Part shown: one piece after another, positions 17,571 through 26,657 of the stretch
Layout: each line of letters opens with the position of its first letter
Numbering within the stretch: the stretch's first letter is position 1
Source: Planctellipticum variicoloris
Lineage (GTDB): Bacteria; Planctomycetota; Planctomycetia; Planctomycetales; Planctomycetaceae
DNA length: 64,000 nt
Assembly: GCF_030622045.1 (NCBI RefSeq)
Contig: NZ_CP130886.1
Span: forward strand, 3,609,557 to 3,673,556
Direction: 5' to 3'
Made by a program: the position numbers and the translations under genes
The notes under the pieces: model-generated
Seen by the model: the letters and a program-made list of their open reading frames with translations, nothing else
What the model was told of the DNA's origin: nothing
The model's database searches: none

Positions 17571-18728
17571 ATGCGCTTTCTCATGGCCCGTCTGAGTCTT
17601 GCCGGTGCGCTGCTTGCGTTGCCGTGGCCCGGCGTCGTCACCATTGCCGCCGCGGCCCCTCCCGCGGCCAAGGACGCCGCGACGGAATGGAAAACGCTCA
17701 CCGCACGGCGAGACGAACTGATCAAGAAAGTCGACGACCTGAAAGTCCGTTTTCGCGGGGCGCAAGAGGCCGAGCAGCTCAAGATTCGCGAAGAGGTCTT
17801 CAAGCTCGCCGACGAATTTCAGAAGACGATCTACCCGCGGCTGACGACGCTCGCTCCGAAAGTCTACGCAGACGATCCGCAGAATTTCGATGCCGGCGAA
17901 CTGGTGCTGGAGGCGGCCTACCAGGCCAATCGGTACGAGGACGCGGTCAAGACGGGCGAGCAGCTCATTGCCGCAGGGCGCAAGTCGGCGCTGACGCTGA
18001 ATATCACGGGAGTGGCGTATTTCGGCCTGCAGGATTTCGGCAAGTCCAAGGCCCTGCTGCAACAGGCGGAGACTGAAGGGCTGCTCATCCCGCAACTGGG
18101 AGGCCGCTACCTCGAGCAGTGCGACGACTACGCCGATCTCTGGAAGGCCGAGCTGATCATTCGAGAGCAGGAGACCAAGGCCGAAGGGGACGAACAGCTT
18201 CCCCGCGTCGAGTTCAAGACCAGCCGGGGGCTGATCGTGCTGGAGCTGTTCGAGAATGAAGCTCCGAACACGGTGGCGAACTTCATCAGTCTGGTGGAGG
18301 GGAAGAAGTACAACGGCGTCAAATTCCATCGTGTGATCCCTGGCTTCATGGCCCAGGGGGGCGATCCGAATACGCTCGACGCCAATCTCGAAAACGACGG
18401 TCAAGGCGGTCCCGGGTACACGATTGCCTGCGAGTGCTACCGTGAAGACGCGCGAAAGCACTTTCGCGGAAGCCTGAGCATGGCGCACGCCGGCAAGGAC
18501 ACCGGGGGCTCGCAGTTCTTCCTGACGCACCTGCCGACGGCCCACCTGAACGCCAGCGCCGAAGAAGAGCGCGGCCATACCGTCTTTGGGCGAGTGGTCG
18601 AAGGAATGGACGTTGTGGCGGCGATGCAGGTGGGCGACGCGATTGAATCGGCGACGGTGACGCGCAAGCGGAGCCATCCTTATAAGCCCGAGACAAAGCC
18701 GGATGCGCGACGCGGGCGGGGCGAATAG
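17571..18728 (+). CDS. Secreted cyclophilin-type peptidyl-prolyl isomerase
   Basis: The 385-residue protein has an N-terminal signal peptide ([20 protein letters not shown]). A helical, TPR-like region follows (about 35-190), then a C-terminal cyclophilin domain (about 200-375). Active-site features include [15 protein letters not shown], with the catalytic Arg in FHRV, then GGSQFF and the [14 protein letters not shown] end. It should catalyse Xaa-Pro cis-trans isomerisation during folding outside the cytoplasm. The helical region may bind clients. Open frame upstream of 17571 lacks a signal peptide, so the ATG before it is chosen. Confidence 0.88.
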   Translation: MRFLMARLSLAGALLALPWPGVVTIAAAAPPAAKDAATEWKTLTARRDELIKKVDDLKVRFRGAQEAEQLKIREEVFKLADEFQKTIYPRLTTLAPKVYADDPQNFDAGELVLEAAYQANRYEDAVKTGEQLIAAGRKSALTLNITGVAYFGLQDFGKSKALLQQAETEGLLIPQLGGRYLEQCDDYADLWKAELIIREQETKAEGDEQLPRVEFKTSRGLIVLELFENEAPNTVANFISLVEGKKYNGVKFHRVIPGFMAQGGDPNTLDANLENDGQGGPGYTIACECYREDARKHFRGSLSMAHAGKDTGGSQFFLTHLPTAHLNASAEEERGHTVFGRVVEGMDVVAAMQVGDAIESATVTRKRSHPYKPETKPDARRGRGE

Positions 18729-18756
18729 CGGATTCCGGTCGAGGCAGAATTCGAGC

Positions 18757-18786
18757 CGGCCCGGCTGCGGACTAGCAGCCGGGCCG
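18757..18786 (+). terminator. Terminator after the cyclophilin gene
   Basis: A 12-bp perfect stem (18757-18768 with 18775-18786) and 6-nt loop is followed by ATTT, 28 bp after the stop codon. Confidence 0.7.
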
Positions 18787-18875
18787 ATTTCGTTGACCTG
18801 TCCGGTTCGCAACCGGCCCCCCTCCCCTGCTCGGGCGCCCCCCCCAATGTCGACAGTCGCGGCGCGAGGGGGGGC

Positions 18876-18903
18876 TTGACCGGGCGACAGGGTCGGCTAA
18901 GAT
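18876..18903 (+). promoter_or_regulatory. Sigma70-type promoter of the tmRNA gene
   Basis: TTGACC (18876-18881) and TAAGAT (18898-18903) are separated by 16 bp and lie about 60 bp before the mature tmRNA 5' end. The leader would be removed by RNase P. Confidence 0.6.
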
Positions 18904-18965
18904 GATGAATGTCGATTCTCGAAGCACGGCACGGCGAGGTCGGGCGGAGGGAATCGTGCGGGACC

Positions 18966-19321
18966 GGGGGCGACCGGATTCGACTGGGTTGTCGCAGGTC
19001 ATGGTGGCGTGTCGTGGTTGATCAGCAGGCCACGTAAAAAGCCGATCAAAAAACAACTGCCAACACTGGCAACTTCGCTCTGGCTGCCTAGTTAAGGAGC
19101 CGTGACTGCGGAAGCCCCGTCGGAGGCGTCCAAAAGTCACTCGCCAATTCCGACTGGTTGCCGGTCAATGAGACCTACGCCGGCAACAAGATTTGTGGGG
19201 CTCTGGTCGTTGGCAGGCTTCGTTCGTTGAGCCTGCCGCGACGAGATTAATCAGCGGACTACACACGTAGAGGCTATGGCTGAGTAATCACAGGACGCGG
19301 GTTCAATTCCCGCCGCCTCCA
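18966..19321 (+). ncRNA. ssrA: Transfer-messenger RNA (tmRNA)
   Basis: One-piece tmRNA. The 5' end GGGGGCGACCGGATTCGAC pairs through its first seven bases with CGCCTCC at the 3' end, giving the tRNA-like acceptor stem. The T-arm GCGGGTTCAATTCCCGC is intact. CCA is not encoded. The tag frame ends at TAG 19092-19094 and reads ADQKTTANTGNFALAA, counting back from the conserved ALAA end; the exact resume codon is inferred. The RNA rescues stalled ribosomes and tags proteins for proteolysis together with SmpB, which is not in this window. The gene is followed by a terminator and then a recombinase gene. Confidence 0.96.
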
Positions 19322-19327
19322 TCTGAA

Positions 19328-19356
19328 AGCCGCTTGCGTTTTGTTCGCAAGCGGCT
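19328..19356 (+). terminator. tmRNA intrinsic terminator
   Basis: An 11-bp perfect stem (19328-19338 with 19346-19356), loop TTTTGTT, is followed by ATTTTTA, 6 bp after the tmRNA 3' end. Confidence 0.85.
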
Positions 19357-19425
19357 ATTTTTATTGGAAATATCGTGTTTTCTGGGGCTTCGGCCAGCAG
19401 CATCATTCCTGTCGACCTCCCGGAT

Positions 19426-19479
19426 TTCCGATAAATGTTCCGATAAGGGCTCGTTTTCGGACGCAATGTTCCGATAAGG
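19426..19479. repeat. Iterons upstream of the recombinase gene
   Basis: The 15-bp sequence AATGTTCCGATAAGG occurs at 19434-19448 and 19465-19479 (31 bp start to start), and a partial copy TTCCGATAA sits at 19426. They end 20 bp before the recombinase start, so they could be operators or recombinase arm sites. Confidence 0.7.
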
Positions 19480-19499
19480 CGAGTCAGGATTCAGGTGCA

Positions 19500-21452
19500 A
19501 TGGCCACTCGCAGCCGCCTCAATTGGGCTCCGGACTCACGCGGATATTACACTCGCCAGATTGGTTGGGAACGCAGCAAGTCGGGCAAGCTCCAGCAACA
19601 CAAGTTCCTCCTCGGGACGGACCGCAAGCAGGCCGAGATCCGGGAACGAAAACTCCGGGAGCTTTGGGACCAGTTTGAAAAGTCCTGCGCAGAGCCCCGC
19701 CCACTCTGGCCGGTTGCGCTGCTGGAAATTGCCGCGAGGATCGCTAAAGGAATCCCCGATATTCCGGTCCCCCGCGCGCCGCGTGAAATGCAGCACCAAT
19801 ACGCCGCCCGGCTTCAGCGGATGCAGGCCAAGTATCCGGTGATTTGTTTTATCCCCGAAGACCAGCACGCTTACGAGATCGGACAGGCCGCGCTCGAACT
19901 GTTTGAGGCCGTCCCGATCACCGTTCCGGACTTCAAGGTCGAACCGCTGACGGACGACCAAGTGCTGGCACGGGAACAAATTCAGCATCTGGCACGTGAG
20001 GCAGGCATCGCGGTTGATCCGGCACTCGAAATCGCCCCTGCCCTGCGGAAAGATTCTCGAAGTCCCCTCCACGATCTGGGGATTCTCAAGCCCGGTGATC
20101 CGGCGGCGGTCCGCTCCCCCGGCAACGCGCAGCCGCTCTCCATGAAGACGACGCCAAAAACCGGTGTCTCAACCCCCGCAACCCTCGCAGTGAAGTCGCC
20201 CTCAGCGACTCTGCACCACGCCTTCAATCGCTATCAAGTCTACTTGAACACGGAATTCTTCCGTCAAGAAACGGGGCATATCTCCCCGTGGGGCCGCATC
20301 CAGGTTCGTCAGATCAAGAATCTGCAACGGCACCATGCCGATATGCTCTTGAGCAAACTTGATGCAACGGCCGTTGGGGAATTGATCGGGTACTGGCGTC
20401 GGCGTCCCTGTAAACTCGGAAGCACCGCGCCGATCAGCGCCAAAGCCGCCAGCCATTACCTCGGCACTTTGATCCGGTTTCTGACGTGGCTGCACAGCAC
20501 CAGCGAGTTTGAATGGACGAAGCCCCACGCCTTCAACGATTTCGATCGTCGTATTCGTCGACTCCCGAGCGATCACGTCAAGCGAAGTCTGGAACAGGTC
20601 GACACGTTCTCACTGGATGAGTTACGGCTGCTGATGCGGTACGGCCAACCATTGGACCGGTTGTTATTGCTGCTCGGGCTCAATTGTGGCTTCGGACGAG
20701 CTGAGATCGCTTCGCTGTTGGTCGGTGAAGTCCATCTCCGCAGAGGACACACGCCCCGCGAGCAAGAGATCCTCGGATTCGCCACCACTAACGACGACAG
20801 TTTCATCAAGCGGATTCGTCGTAAGAGTGGCGTGTATGGCGAACACATCCTCTTTCCCCTGACGGTCCGAGCGCTGGAATGGGCTCTCGAACGGCGAAAG
20901 AAATTCCCCGACTTCGATCAAACGGCCCGTCTCATCCTCAATGAAAAGGGAACGCCGCTTGACCAGCAAACCAAGGGTAGCAACGCCAATCAGGCGATCC
21001 CAAACCATTTCGCGAGGCTCATTAAACGCATCCGCGATGACGGACAAACGATTCGCATGCTGTCCTTCGGAAAACTTCGTAAAACCGCCAGCGACCTGAT
21101 CAAGCGGCACTCGGACGGTGAAATCGCGGGCGTGTTTGATTGCCACGGCGAGCCAGTCAAGACGGACTCGCTGTCAGATGCTTACACGAACCGCCCCTTC
21201 GGCAAAGTGTTCCGCGCGATCCGCGCTGTGGAGACGTATCTCGGCCCGGTGTTCGCAGAAGCGGGCACATCCCCTTTTTCACCACAGACACAGGCGTACA
21301 CAAAACGATCCGTCATCGAGCGGATCATCACGCTTCACGAACAAGGGTTCTTCACGGGGCAGATCGCGGCGGCCGTGGGCTTGTCCGGCCAAACGGTCAG
21401 TCGGCACATTCAACAGTATCAGGAACGGCAATCGTCGGCAGCAACGGAATGA
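19500..21452 (+). CDS. Large tyrosine recombinase-like protein next to tmRNA
   Basis: The 650-residue protein has an N-terminal arm-like region rich in basic residues (MATRSRLNWAPDSRGYYTRQ). A core-binding-like helical region follows (about 240-380), then a catalytic region (about 385-600) with Arg in GFGRAEIASLL, and FGKLRKTASDLIKR where other integrases have HxLR. The final 45 residues form a helix-turn-helix (IAAAVGLSGQTVSRHIQQYQ), unusual for integrases. The gene starts 179 bp after tmRNA, a classic integration site, and has iterons upstream. The departure from the canonical His motif makes activity uncertain. It is probably the remaining integrase of an element inserted at ssrA. Confidence 0.75.
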   Translation: MATRSRLNWAPDSRGYYTRQIGWERSKSGKLQQHKFLLGTDRKQAEIRERKLRELWDQFEKSCAEPRPLWPVALLEIAARIAKGIPDIPVPRAPREMQHQYAARLQRMQAKYPVICFIPEDQHAYEIGQAALELFEAVPITVPDFKVEPLTDDQVLAREQIQHLAREAGIAVDPALEIAPALRKDSRSPLHDLGILKPGDPAAVRSPGNAQPLSMKTTPKTGVSTPATLAVKSPSATLHHAFNRYQVYLNTEFFRQETGHISPWGRIQVRQIKNLQRHHADMLLSKLDATAVGELIGYWRRRPCKLGSTAPISAKAASHYLGTLIRFLTWLHSTSEFEWTKPHAFNDFDRRIRRLPSDHVKRSLEQVDTFSLDELRLLMRYGQPLDRLLLLLGLNCGFGRAEIASLLVGEVHLRRGHTPREQEILGFATTNDDSFIKRIRRKSGVYGEHILFPLTVRALEWALERRKKFPDFDQTARLILNEKGTPLDQQTKGSNANQAIPNHFARLIKRIRDDGQTIRMLSFGKLRKTASDLIKRHSDGEIAGVFDCHGEPVKTDSLSDAYTNRPFGKVFRAIRAVETYLGPVFAEAGTSPFSPQTQAYTKRSVIERIITLHEQGFFTGQIAAAVGLSGQTVSRHIQQYQERQSSAATE

Positions 21453-21512
21453 TTCACATCTTCTCGCAACAGACCAGCGCAAAGCAATCCACCTTCCAGA
21501 ACGCCCACCGCT

Positions 21513-21779
21513 TCAAGGCGCTGTCGGGACAAGTCCTGGCCCAAACAGTTCTCGCATCTTCGACAGATAGTAGTCCTCCGAAGTTGTCCAACGGAGCGTC
21601 GAGGTGAGCTGCGAGTCTGCGCCGGTGGGACAACGGAGCCTGCGGCCCTCTTCGGTCGCCGCCGCGAACGTGGCCGCAGCCGCTTCCGCTTCGGTGCAGT
21701 AAGCGGTCGGATAGTTCGCCATCTTGGCGAAAAAGGACTGGGCGAAAGCCTCGTAGTCGGCGGGAATCAGTCCCTGCAT
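21513..21779 (-). CDS. Small protein of unknown function
   Basis: The 88-residue protein starts MQGLIPADYEAFAQSFFAKM and contains PTAYCTEAEAAAATFAAA and QLTSTLRWTTSEDYYLSKMR. The composition is protein-like and unlike the shadow frames around it. It converges with the recombinase gene. No family is recognised; it may be cargo of the tmRNA-linked element. Confidence 0.45.
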   Translation of the reverse strand: MQGLIPADYEAFAQSFFAKMANYPTAYCTEAEAAAATFAAATEEGRRLRCPTGADSQLTSTLRWTTSEDYYLSKMRELFGPGLVPTAP

Positions 21780-21786
21780 CCGTGGA

Positions 21787-21948
21787 TCACCGTTGGTGCC
21801 GAAATTCGTGGTTGGCGCCAGAGCCGGCCAGGCTGAGCGGCGGACGCTGCAGACATGCGAGTTCCGCACGTTCGTGAACCGGCCGGTGCGAATCCCCTGC
21901 CAGGTGCTGCAGACGGGCCGGCAACGCGTGCTGCGGCTGTTGGCGTAG
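21787..21948 (+). pseudogene. 3' remnant of a transposase gene (IS1380/IS4-like)
   Basis: About 53 codons in one frame end at TAG 21946-21948 and read as a basic C-terminus (RRTLQTCEFRTFVNRPVRIP, then QTGRQRVLRLLA), resembling the last residues of IS1380/IS4-type transposases. The rest of the gene is absent. It ends 14 bp before the left inverted repeat of the intact IS. Confidence 0.4.
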
Positions 21949-21962
21949 AACGAGTGGCAGGG

Positions 21963-23370
21963 CCCACTCTCGTTCGGCACGCTTTTTGCGCAGGCCGATT
22001 GAGATTGTAGTCTTTCTCCCTGCGGAGGGAGTGGCGATGGCGGAGAAGGGGCTGACGGAGGAGGAGCGGCGGGAGCTGATTGGTCCTTTGGCCGGGACCG
22101 TCCTGCTGCGGCGCATCTTTCCGCTGCTGCAACGATTGGCTCCCTGCGGGACAGAACGCGACACCGCTCGCAACCGGCAGCTGTTCTACAGCCAGTATGC
22201 CGCGCTCCTCCTGATCGGCTTCTTCAACCCCGTTCTCAAGTCCGCCCGGGCGCTCGTCGCAGCCTCGGGACTGAAAAAGGTCCAACAGCTCGCCGGCGGG
22301 CAAAAGGTCTCGGCCGGGGCCTTCTCCGAGGCCTCGTCCGTCTTCGATCCCTCGCTCCTGGAAGGACTCGTTCACGAACTCCGCCGCCAGTTCGCCCGGC
22401 ATCAGTTCCGCGTGAGCCGCAGCGGTCGGCTGGGACGCCTTCCCAACCCGATCGTCGAACGTCTCGTCGCCGTCGACGGGACCGTGCTGTCGGCCTTGCC
22501 GCAGATCGCCGCCCGGCTGGGACGCGGTTCTCAAGGCCAGTGGCGGCTGCACACCCAGCTTCGCATTCACGACCAGAGGGTCGTGGCCTCGACCCTCACC
22601 GAGGAGCCGGCCAAAGGGCCGCACTCCGAGCGCGCCGTCACGCTCCAGCAGATCCAGGCCCGCGAACCGCAACCCGCCGGTGCGCCGGGAGACCTTTATA
22701 TTCTGGACCGGGGCTATCGCTCGGCCGTGGTGTTCAACGAACTGGTCGAAGCCCGCTGCGACTACGTCTGCCGGCTCAATCGCGGGGACGGTCGCGTGGT
22801 CGAGGGACCGGTCAACGACGCGAACGGTCATGCGGTTCAACTCCCCGCGCTCACCGAAGCCGATCGCGCCGCGGGGGTCGTGGCGGATGAACTGATCGCG
22901 CTGGGCGGCGGCAGCGGAGCCAGTCCCGCAAGAACCAATCACGTCGTGCGGCGGATCACCGTCGAGCCAGTGCCCGGTCGACCGAGTTCGGCAAGGCAGG
23001 GGCGGCTTCGCAGCGACCAGACCGGGCGGGAAGGCCTGATCCTGGCCACGACGCTGCTGGATCTCCCGGCCGAACAGGTGGTGCTAATCTATGAATGCCG
23101 GTGGCAGATCGAGCTGTTCTTCCGGTTTCTGAAGCAGGTGCTGGGCTGCCAGCAACTGCTCTCGGCGAAGACGCGGGGCGTGGAGATCCAGCTCTACTGT
23201 TCGCTGCTCGCCGGGCTGCTCCTGGCCCTGGCGACGGGAGGCAACCTGTCGCGTCGAGCGTATGAAATGGTCTGTCTCTACATGACCGGCTGGGCCGACG
23301 ACGAAGAACTCCTCGCCGCCTTCCCCCAGCCGCCATAGATTATGCAAGCACCGTGCCGAACGAGATTGGG
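21963..23370 (+). mobile_element. IS4-family insertion sequence, complete
   Basis: The 1408-bp element is bounded by imperfect 27-bp terminal inverted repeats (21963-21989 and 23344-23370). They share CTCGTTCGGCACG and begin CCCA. It contains one complete transposase gene. No target duplication could be recognised with confidence. Confidence 0.8.
22037..23338 (+). CDS. IS4-family transposase
   Basis: The 433-residue DDE transposase has the IS4 YREK signature in [16 protein letters not shown] (Tyr-2-Arg-3-Glu-6-Lys). Acidic residues lie in AVDGTVL and LYILDRGY. The ATG follows a GGAGGGAG ribosome-binding site. It appears complete and undamaged, so the element may still be active. Confidence 0.88.
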   Translation: MAEKGLTEEERRELIGPLAGTVLLRRIFPLLQRLAPCGTERDTARNRQLFYSQYAALLLIGFFNPVLKSARALVAASGLKKVQQLAGGQKVSAGAFSEASSVFDPSLLEGLVHELRRQFARHQFRVSRSGRLGRLPNPIVERLVAVDGTVLSALPQIAARLGRGSQGQWRLHTQLRIHDQRVVASTLTEEPAKGPHSERAVTLQQIQAREPQPAGAPGDLYILDRGYRSAVVFNELVEARCDYVCRLNRGDGRVVEGPVNDANGHAVQLPALTEADRAAGVVADELIALGGGSGASPARTNHVVRRITVEPVPGRPSSARQGRLRSDQTGREGLILATTLLDLPAEQVVLIYECRWQIELFFRFLKQVLGCQQLLSAKTRGVEIQLYCSLLAGLLLALATGGNLSRRAYEMVCLYMTGWADDEELLAAFPQPP

Positions 23371-23933
23371 GGTTGCGTCGCCCCCTCCCGCTTGGGCTGC
23401 GTGCCGATGAGCGACAGATTGTGACTGCGGCTGCCCCCCAGAGTCGCCGTCCGCTCACCAACAACCCGCATCCCCACACCCGACCGCCCGGCGATCTCGG
23501 GCGAGACAACACATGCAGTCGCCCGTGTCGTCATTGGTATGCCGCTTCCCTGCCCCTTTTGCAACCAACTCGCCCTACGAGCCACAAGGCCACGGGCCAT
23601 CCGTTTCGACGATGATGCCATCCAGCTTGCCGTCCCTTCCGGGGATGATTTACCGATGTCATCCCGGTTGAGTCGACGTTCAGGTCTGGATTCGCGAGAC
23701 CGGGTTCCCATTCAATGAGGAGCCGCGTCCGAACGGGCCGCCATCAGTGACTCGAAAACTCTGACGTCCTGACGAAAGCCGGTTCGACGTGCACACTCGT
23801 CCGCCGCGGATGCCGCGAGGAGCATCCAGTGCGATGCCACAACCGGCGCCGGCTCGTTAGGATACTTGTCCATTGGGCCGCGAGCGTCAGTGCCTTCGCG
23901 GCGAACATTGCAAAGATGCATTGGAGCCAAGCC
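23371..23933. other. Intergenic region without a confident gene
   Basis: It lies between the IS4 element and the DUF1080 gene. Frames on both strands are Arg/Ser-rich and not protein-like. No repeat or promoter was recognised. Confidence 0.45.
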
Positions 23934-25475
23934 ATGAACAGCATCAACCGGCAAGTCCTGTTTTCCGCCGCAGCCATATTCATGACTGCCATGCAGGTCG
24001 CCGGGCGTGCTGAGGAGACGAATCCGCCCTCCGGCTTTCGCGCGATTTTCAACGGACGGGATCTCACCGGCTGGTATGGCCTGAATCCGCACAGCGTGGC
24101 GAATTTGACGGGCGAGAAGAAGGAGGCGAGCCTCGCGCAGCAGCGAGCCGACTTCCCGAAGCACTGGTCCGTCGAAAACGGCGAGCTCGTTAACGACGGC
24201 CACGGTCCTTATGCGACCACCGACGCCATGCTGGGCGACATTGAGCTGCTGATCGACTACAAGACCGTCCCCGGAGCCGACAGCGGCATCTATCTGCGGG
24301 GCATGCCCCAAGTGCAGATCTGGGACTGGAATCAGGTCTTCGATCCCAAAGTCCCCACGCGCAGACCGCATCTGGGTTCAGGCGGCCTGTTCAACAACAC
24401 GCCGGGGGCTCCCGGGCGCGATCCGCTGGTGCTGGCCGACCGCCCCTTCGGCGAATGGAACCACTTTCGCATCCGCCAGGTCCGCGACCGCACCTGGGTC
24501 TGGCTGAATGACAAACTCGTCGTCGACGGCGCCGTCATGGAGAACTACGTCGACCGCGGGCAGCGGCTGCCGGATCAGGGGCCGATCATGCTGCAGACCC
24601 ACGGCGGCGAAATTCGCTGGCGCAACGTCTTCGTCCGCGAGATCGGTGCTGATGAAGCGGCGAAACTTCTCAGCGAGCATGAGGCGGCCACGAAAGCGGT
24701 CCTCGCGCAGGCGCTGACCCTGCATGCGTCCTTCGACCAGGGGCTGGACGCGGACTTTGCCCGCGGCGACCAGAAGTGTTACGTCGCGCAGGGCAAAGAA
24801 CTCGCCCCGGCCGCGTTGACGGAAGACGTCCGTCTGTCGCCGGGCGCGGGCCGCTTTGGCGGCGCGTTGCACTTCGCGAAGAAGAACAGCTTCCGTCCGT
24901 TGTTCAAGGACGCGGGCGCACTGGGATACAGCTCCGAGAGATGGAATGCATCCGTTTCCGTCTGGCTCCGCCTGACCCCGGACGAAGATCTGGAGCCGGG
25001 CTACTGCGACCCCGTGCAGATCGTGGGGGATGATGGCAAGAAGGGCTTTGTCTTCCTGGAATGGTCGAAGGATGAGACGCCGCGGTACTTCCGCTACGCC
25101 ATCCGACCGCTGTTTCACATCTGGAACCCGGACAACGTCCAGTGGGACCAGATTCCATTCGACAAGCGGCCGATGGTGCAGGTCGAACGGGCGCCCTTCT
25201 CGCGTGATGCGTGGACGCACGCGGTCTTCACGCTGGACAACATTAACGACAAGAGCCAGCCGCAGCGCGGGCGTCTGTACCTGAATGGCAAGCTGCAGGG
25301 AACGATCGAAAACTGGGATCTCGCGTTTGGCTGGGATCCGGAGAGCGTGCGACTGGTCCTGGGCGCCGCTTATGTCGGTTACCTCGACGACCTCGCCGTG
25401 TTCAACCGAGCGCTCTCCGACCGTGAAGTGCAGTACCTGTACGAATTGAAGCAAGGCGTGGGCGAGCTGAGATAG
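23934..25475 (+). CDS. Secreted DUF1080 + LamG-type (concanavalin-like) protein
   Basis: The 513-residue protein has a signal peptide (MNSINRQVLFSAAAIFMTAM, cleavage near AGRAEE). A DUF1080 domain follows (about 30-240), with the hallmark FRAIFNGRDLTGW and later IMLQTHGGEIRWRNVFVREI. A C-terminal LamG/concanavalin-like lectin domain (about 250-510) contains NASVSVWLRL, WTHAVFTLDN and LDDLAVFNRALSDREV. Such proteins are abundant in planctomycetes and are thought to bind or cleave polysaccharides (3-keto-disaccharide hydrolase-like). The two genes that follow may belong to the same catabolic locus. Confidence 0.85.
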   Translation: MNSINRQVLFSAAAIFMTAMQVAGRAEETNPPSGFRAIFNGRDLTGWYGLNPHSVANLTGEKKEASLAQQRADFPKHWSVENGELVNDGHGPYATTDAMLGDIELLIDYKTVPGADSGIYLRGMPQVQIWDWNQVFDPKVPTRRPHLGSGGLFNNTPGAPGRDPLVLADRPFGEWNHFRIRQVRDRTWVWLNDKLVVDGAVMENYVDRGQRLPDQGPIMLQTHGGEIRWRNVFVREIGADEAAKLLSEHEAATKAVLAQALTLHASFDQGLDADFARGDQKCYVAQGKELAPAALTEDVRLSPGAGRFGGALHFAKKNSFRPLFKDAGALGYSSERWNASVSVWLRLTPDEDLEPGYCDPVQIVGDDGKKGFVFLEWSKDETPRYFRYAIRPLFHIWNPDNVQWDQIPFDKRPMVQVERAPFSRDAWTHAVFTLDNINDKSQPQRGRLYLNGKLQGTIENWDLAFGWDPESVRLVLGAAYVGYLDDLAVFNRALSDREVQYLYELKQGVGELR

Positions 25476-25666
25476 ACGGACGCCAACTGTCGATGGCACG
25501 GGAGGTTTCCAGAACCGCGGCGGGCTTCGTTGCAAACGATTCGACGTGAGAAACTCCATCATCAACAACCATCAGGCAGACTGGCTGGTGGCGGAAGGGC
25601 GCGGCAGGCCGCCCCCCACTTGTTCTGCAGCTCTCCCCCAGACGTCAAACATAGCCTGAGTCGCCA

Positions 25667-26608
25667 ATGACCGAATCGTCTCGCCCCCCACTGCCGACCT
25701 GCCTGTTCTCCGTCAGCTATGCCGGGTTCTGGGGGCAGGCTGCGCTCGACGTTCCGGAGTTCATCCGACATGCCGGGCGGCTCGGCTATCGGCATGTCAT
25801 GCTCGCCGGCAAGCGGCCGCATCTGTCGATTCTCGACACGACCGAGGAACGACTCGGGGAATTCCGAAAGGCTTTGCAGGAGGCGAACGTTGCCGCAACG
25901 GTGATCGGCGCGTATGTCGATGCGGCAGGAGGCTCGGCCGCTGAAGTCCCTTACCTGGAAATGCAGATCGGCTACGTGGAACAACTGGCCCGACTGGGGG
26001 CGCAGTTGGGCGGCCGGATCGTGCGAGTATTCACCAGTTACGAGCGAGTCGACGGCCAGGCGGCGGCGTTGTGGAACGTCACCGTACGGATGCTGCAGGA
26101 AATGTGCGATCGGCTGGCGCCGCTGAAACAGACTCTCGCCGTGCAGAATCACCACGACATTGCCCTGGGAACGGATGCGCTGCTGGAACTGCTGTCTGAC
26201 GTCGATCGTCCCAACTGCGGGCTGGGGTTCGATGCGTGGTCGCCGGCGCTGCGGGGCGAGAGTCTGTATGAAGCCGCCCGTGTTGCGGCCCCGCATGCGG
26301 TCATTACAACGAACGCCGACTATGTCCGCTTTGAACGTTTTGCGTACCGCCCCGAACTGGTGAATTACGAACGCCGGTCGCCGCCGATGGTGCGAGCAGT
26401 CCCCTTTGGAGAGGGCTTCATCGATTACGCGGCGTTTTTCAGCGGTCTGACCGACGGAGGATTTCGTGGTCTGGCGACGTACGAAATCTGCTCCCCGGTC
26501 CGGGGCGGAGGGGGGATTGAAAACCTCGACCGCTGCGCCCGAAAGTATCTGGAATGGATGCACCTGCAAGGCTATGCCGCAGCAGCGTCGGATTCTGAAT
26601 TCCAGTAA
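25667..26608 (+). CDS. Sugar phosphate isomerase/epimerase-like TIM barrel
   Basis: The 313-residue protein is of the xylose isomerase-like (AP endonuclease 2) TIM-barrel family. It has MLAGKRPHLSI near the N-terminus, VRVFTSYERVDG, a metal-binding-type AVQNHHDIALG and CGLGFDAWSPALRG, and GFRGLATYEICSPVRGGGG at the C-terminus. There is no signal peptide, so it is cytoplasmic. These enzymes usually isomerise or epimerise sugars or inositols, and the substrate cannot be read from sequence. The next gene starts 49 bp downstream on the same strand. Confidence 0.82.
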   Translation: MTESSRPPLPTCLFSVSYAGFWGQAALDVPEFIRHAGRLGYRHVMLAGKRPHLSILDTTEERLGEFRKALQEANVAATVIGAYVDAAGGSAAEVPYLEMQIGYVEQLARLGAQLGGRIVRVFTSYERVDGQAAALWNVTVRMLQEMCDRLAPLKQTLAVQNHHDIALGTDALLELLSDVDRPNCGLGFDAWSPALRGESLYEAARVAAPHAVITTNADYVRFERFAYRPELVNYERRSPPMVRAVPFGEGFIDYAAFFSGLTDGGFRGLATYEICSPVRGGGGIENLDRCARKYLEWMHLQGYAAAASDSEFQ

Positions 26609-26657
26609 GTCATCGCGGCCTTTCCCAGTTCTCACATCCCGACCAGGAGATCCCGGT

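Noticed and set aside
23340-23711. A 123-codon minus-strand frame overlapping the right end of the IS4 element
   Set aside because: The frame includes the terminal repeat of the IS element and has no start signal or recognisable motif.
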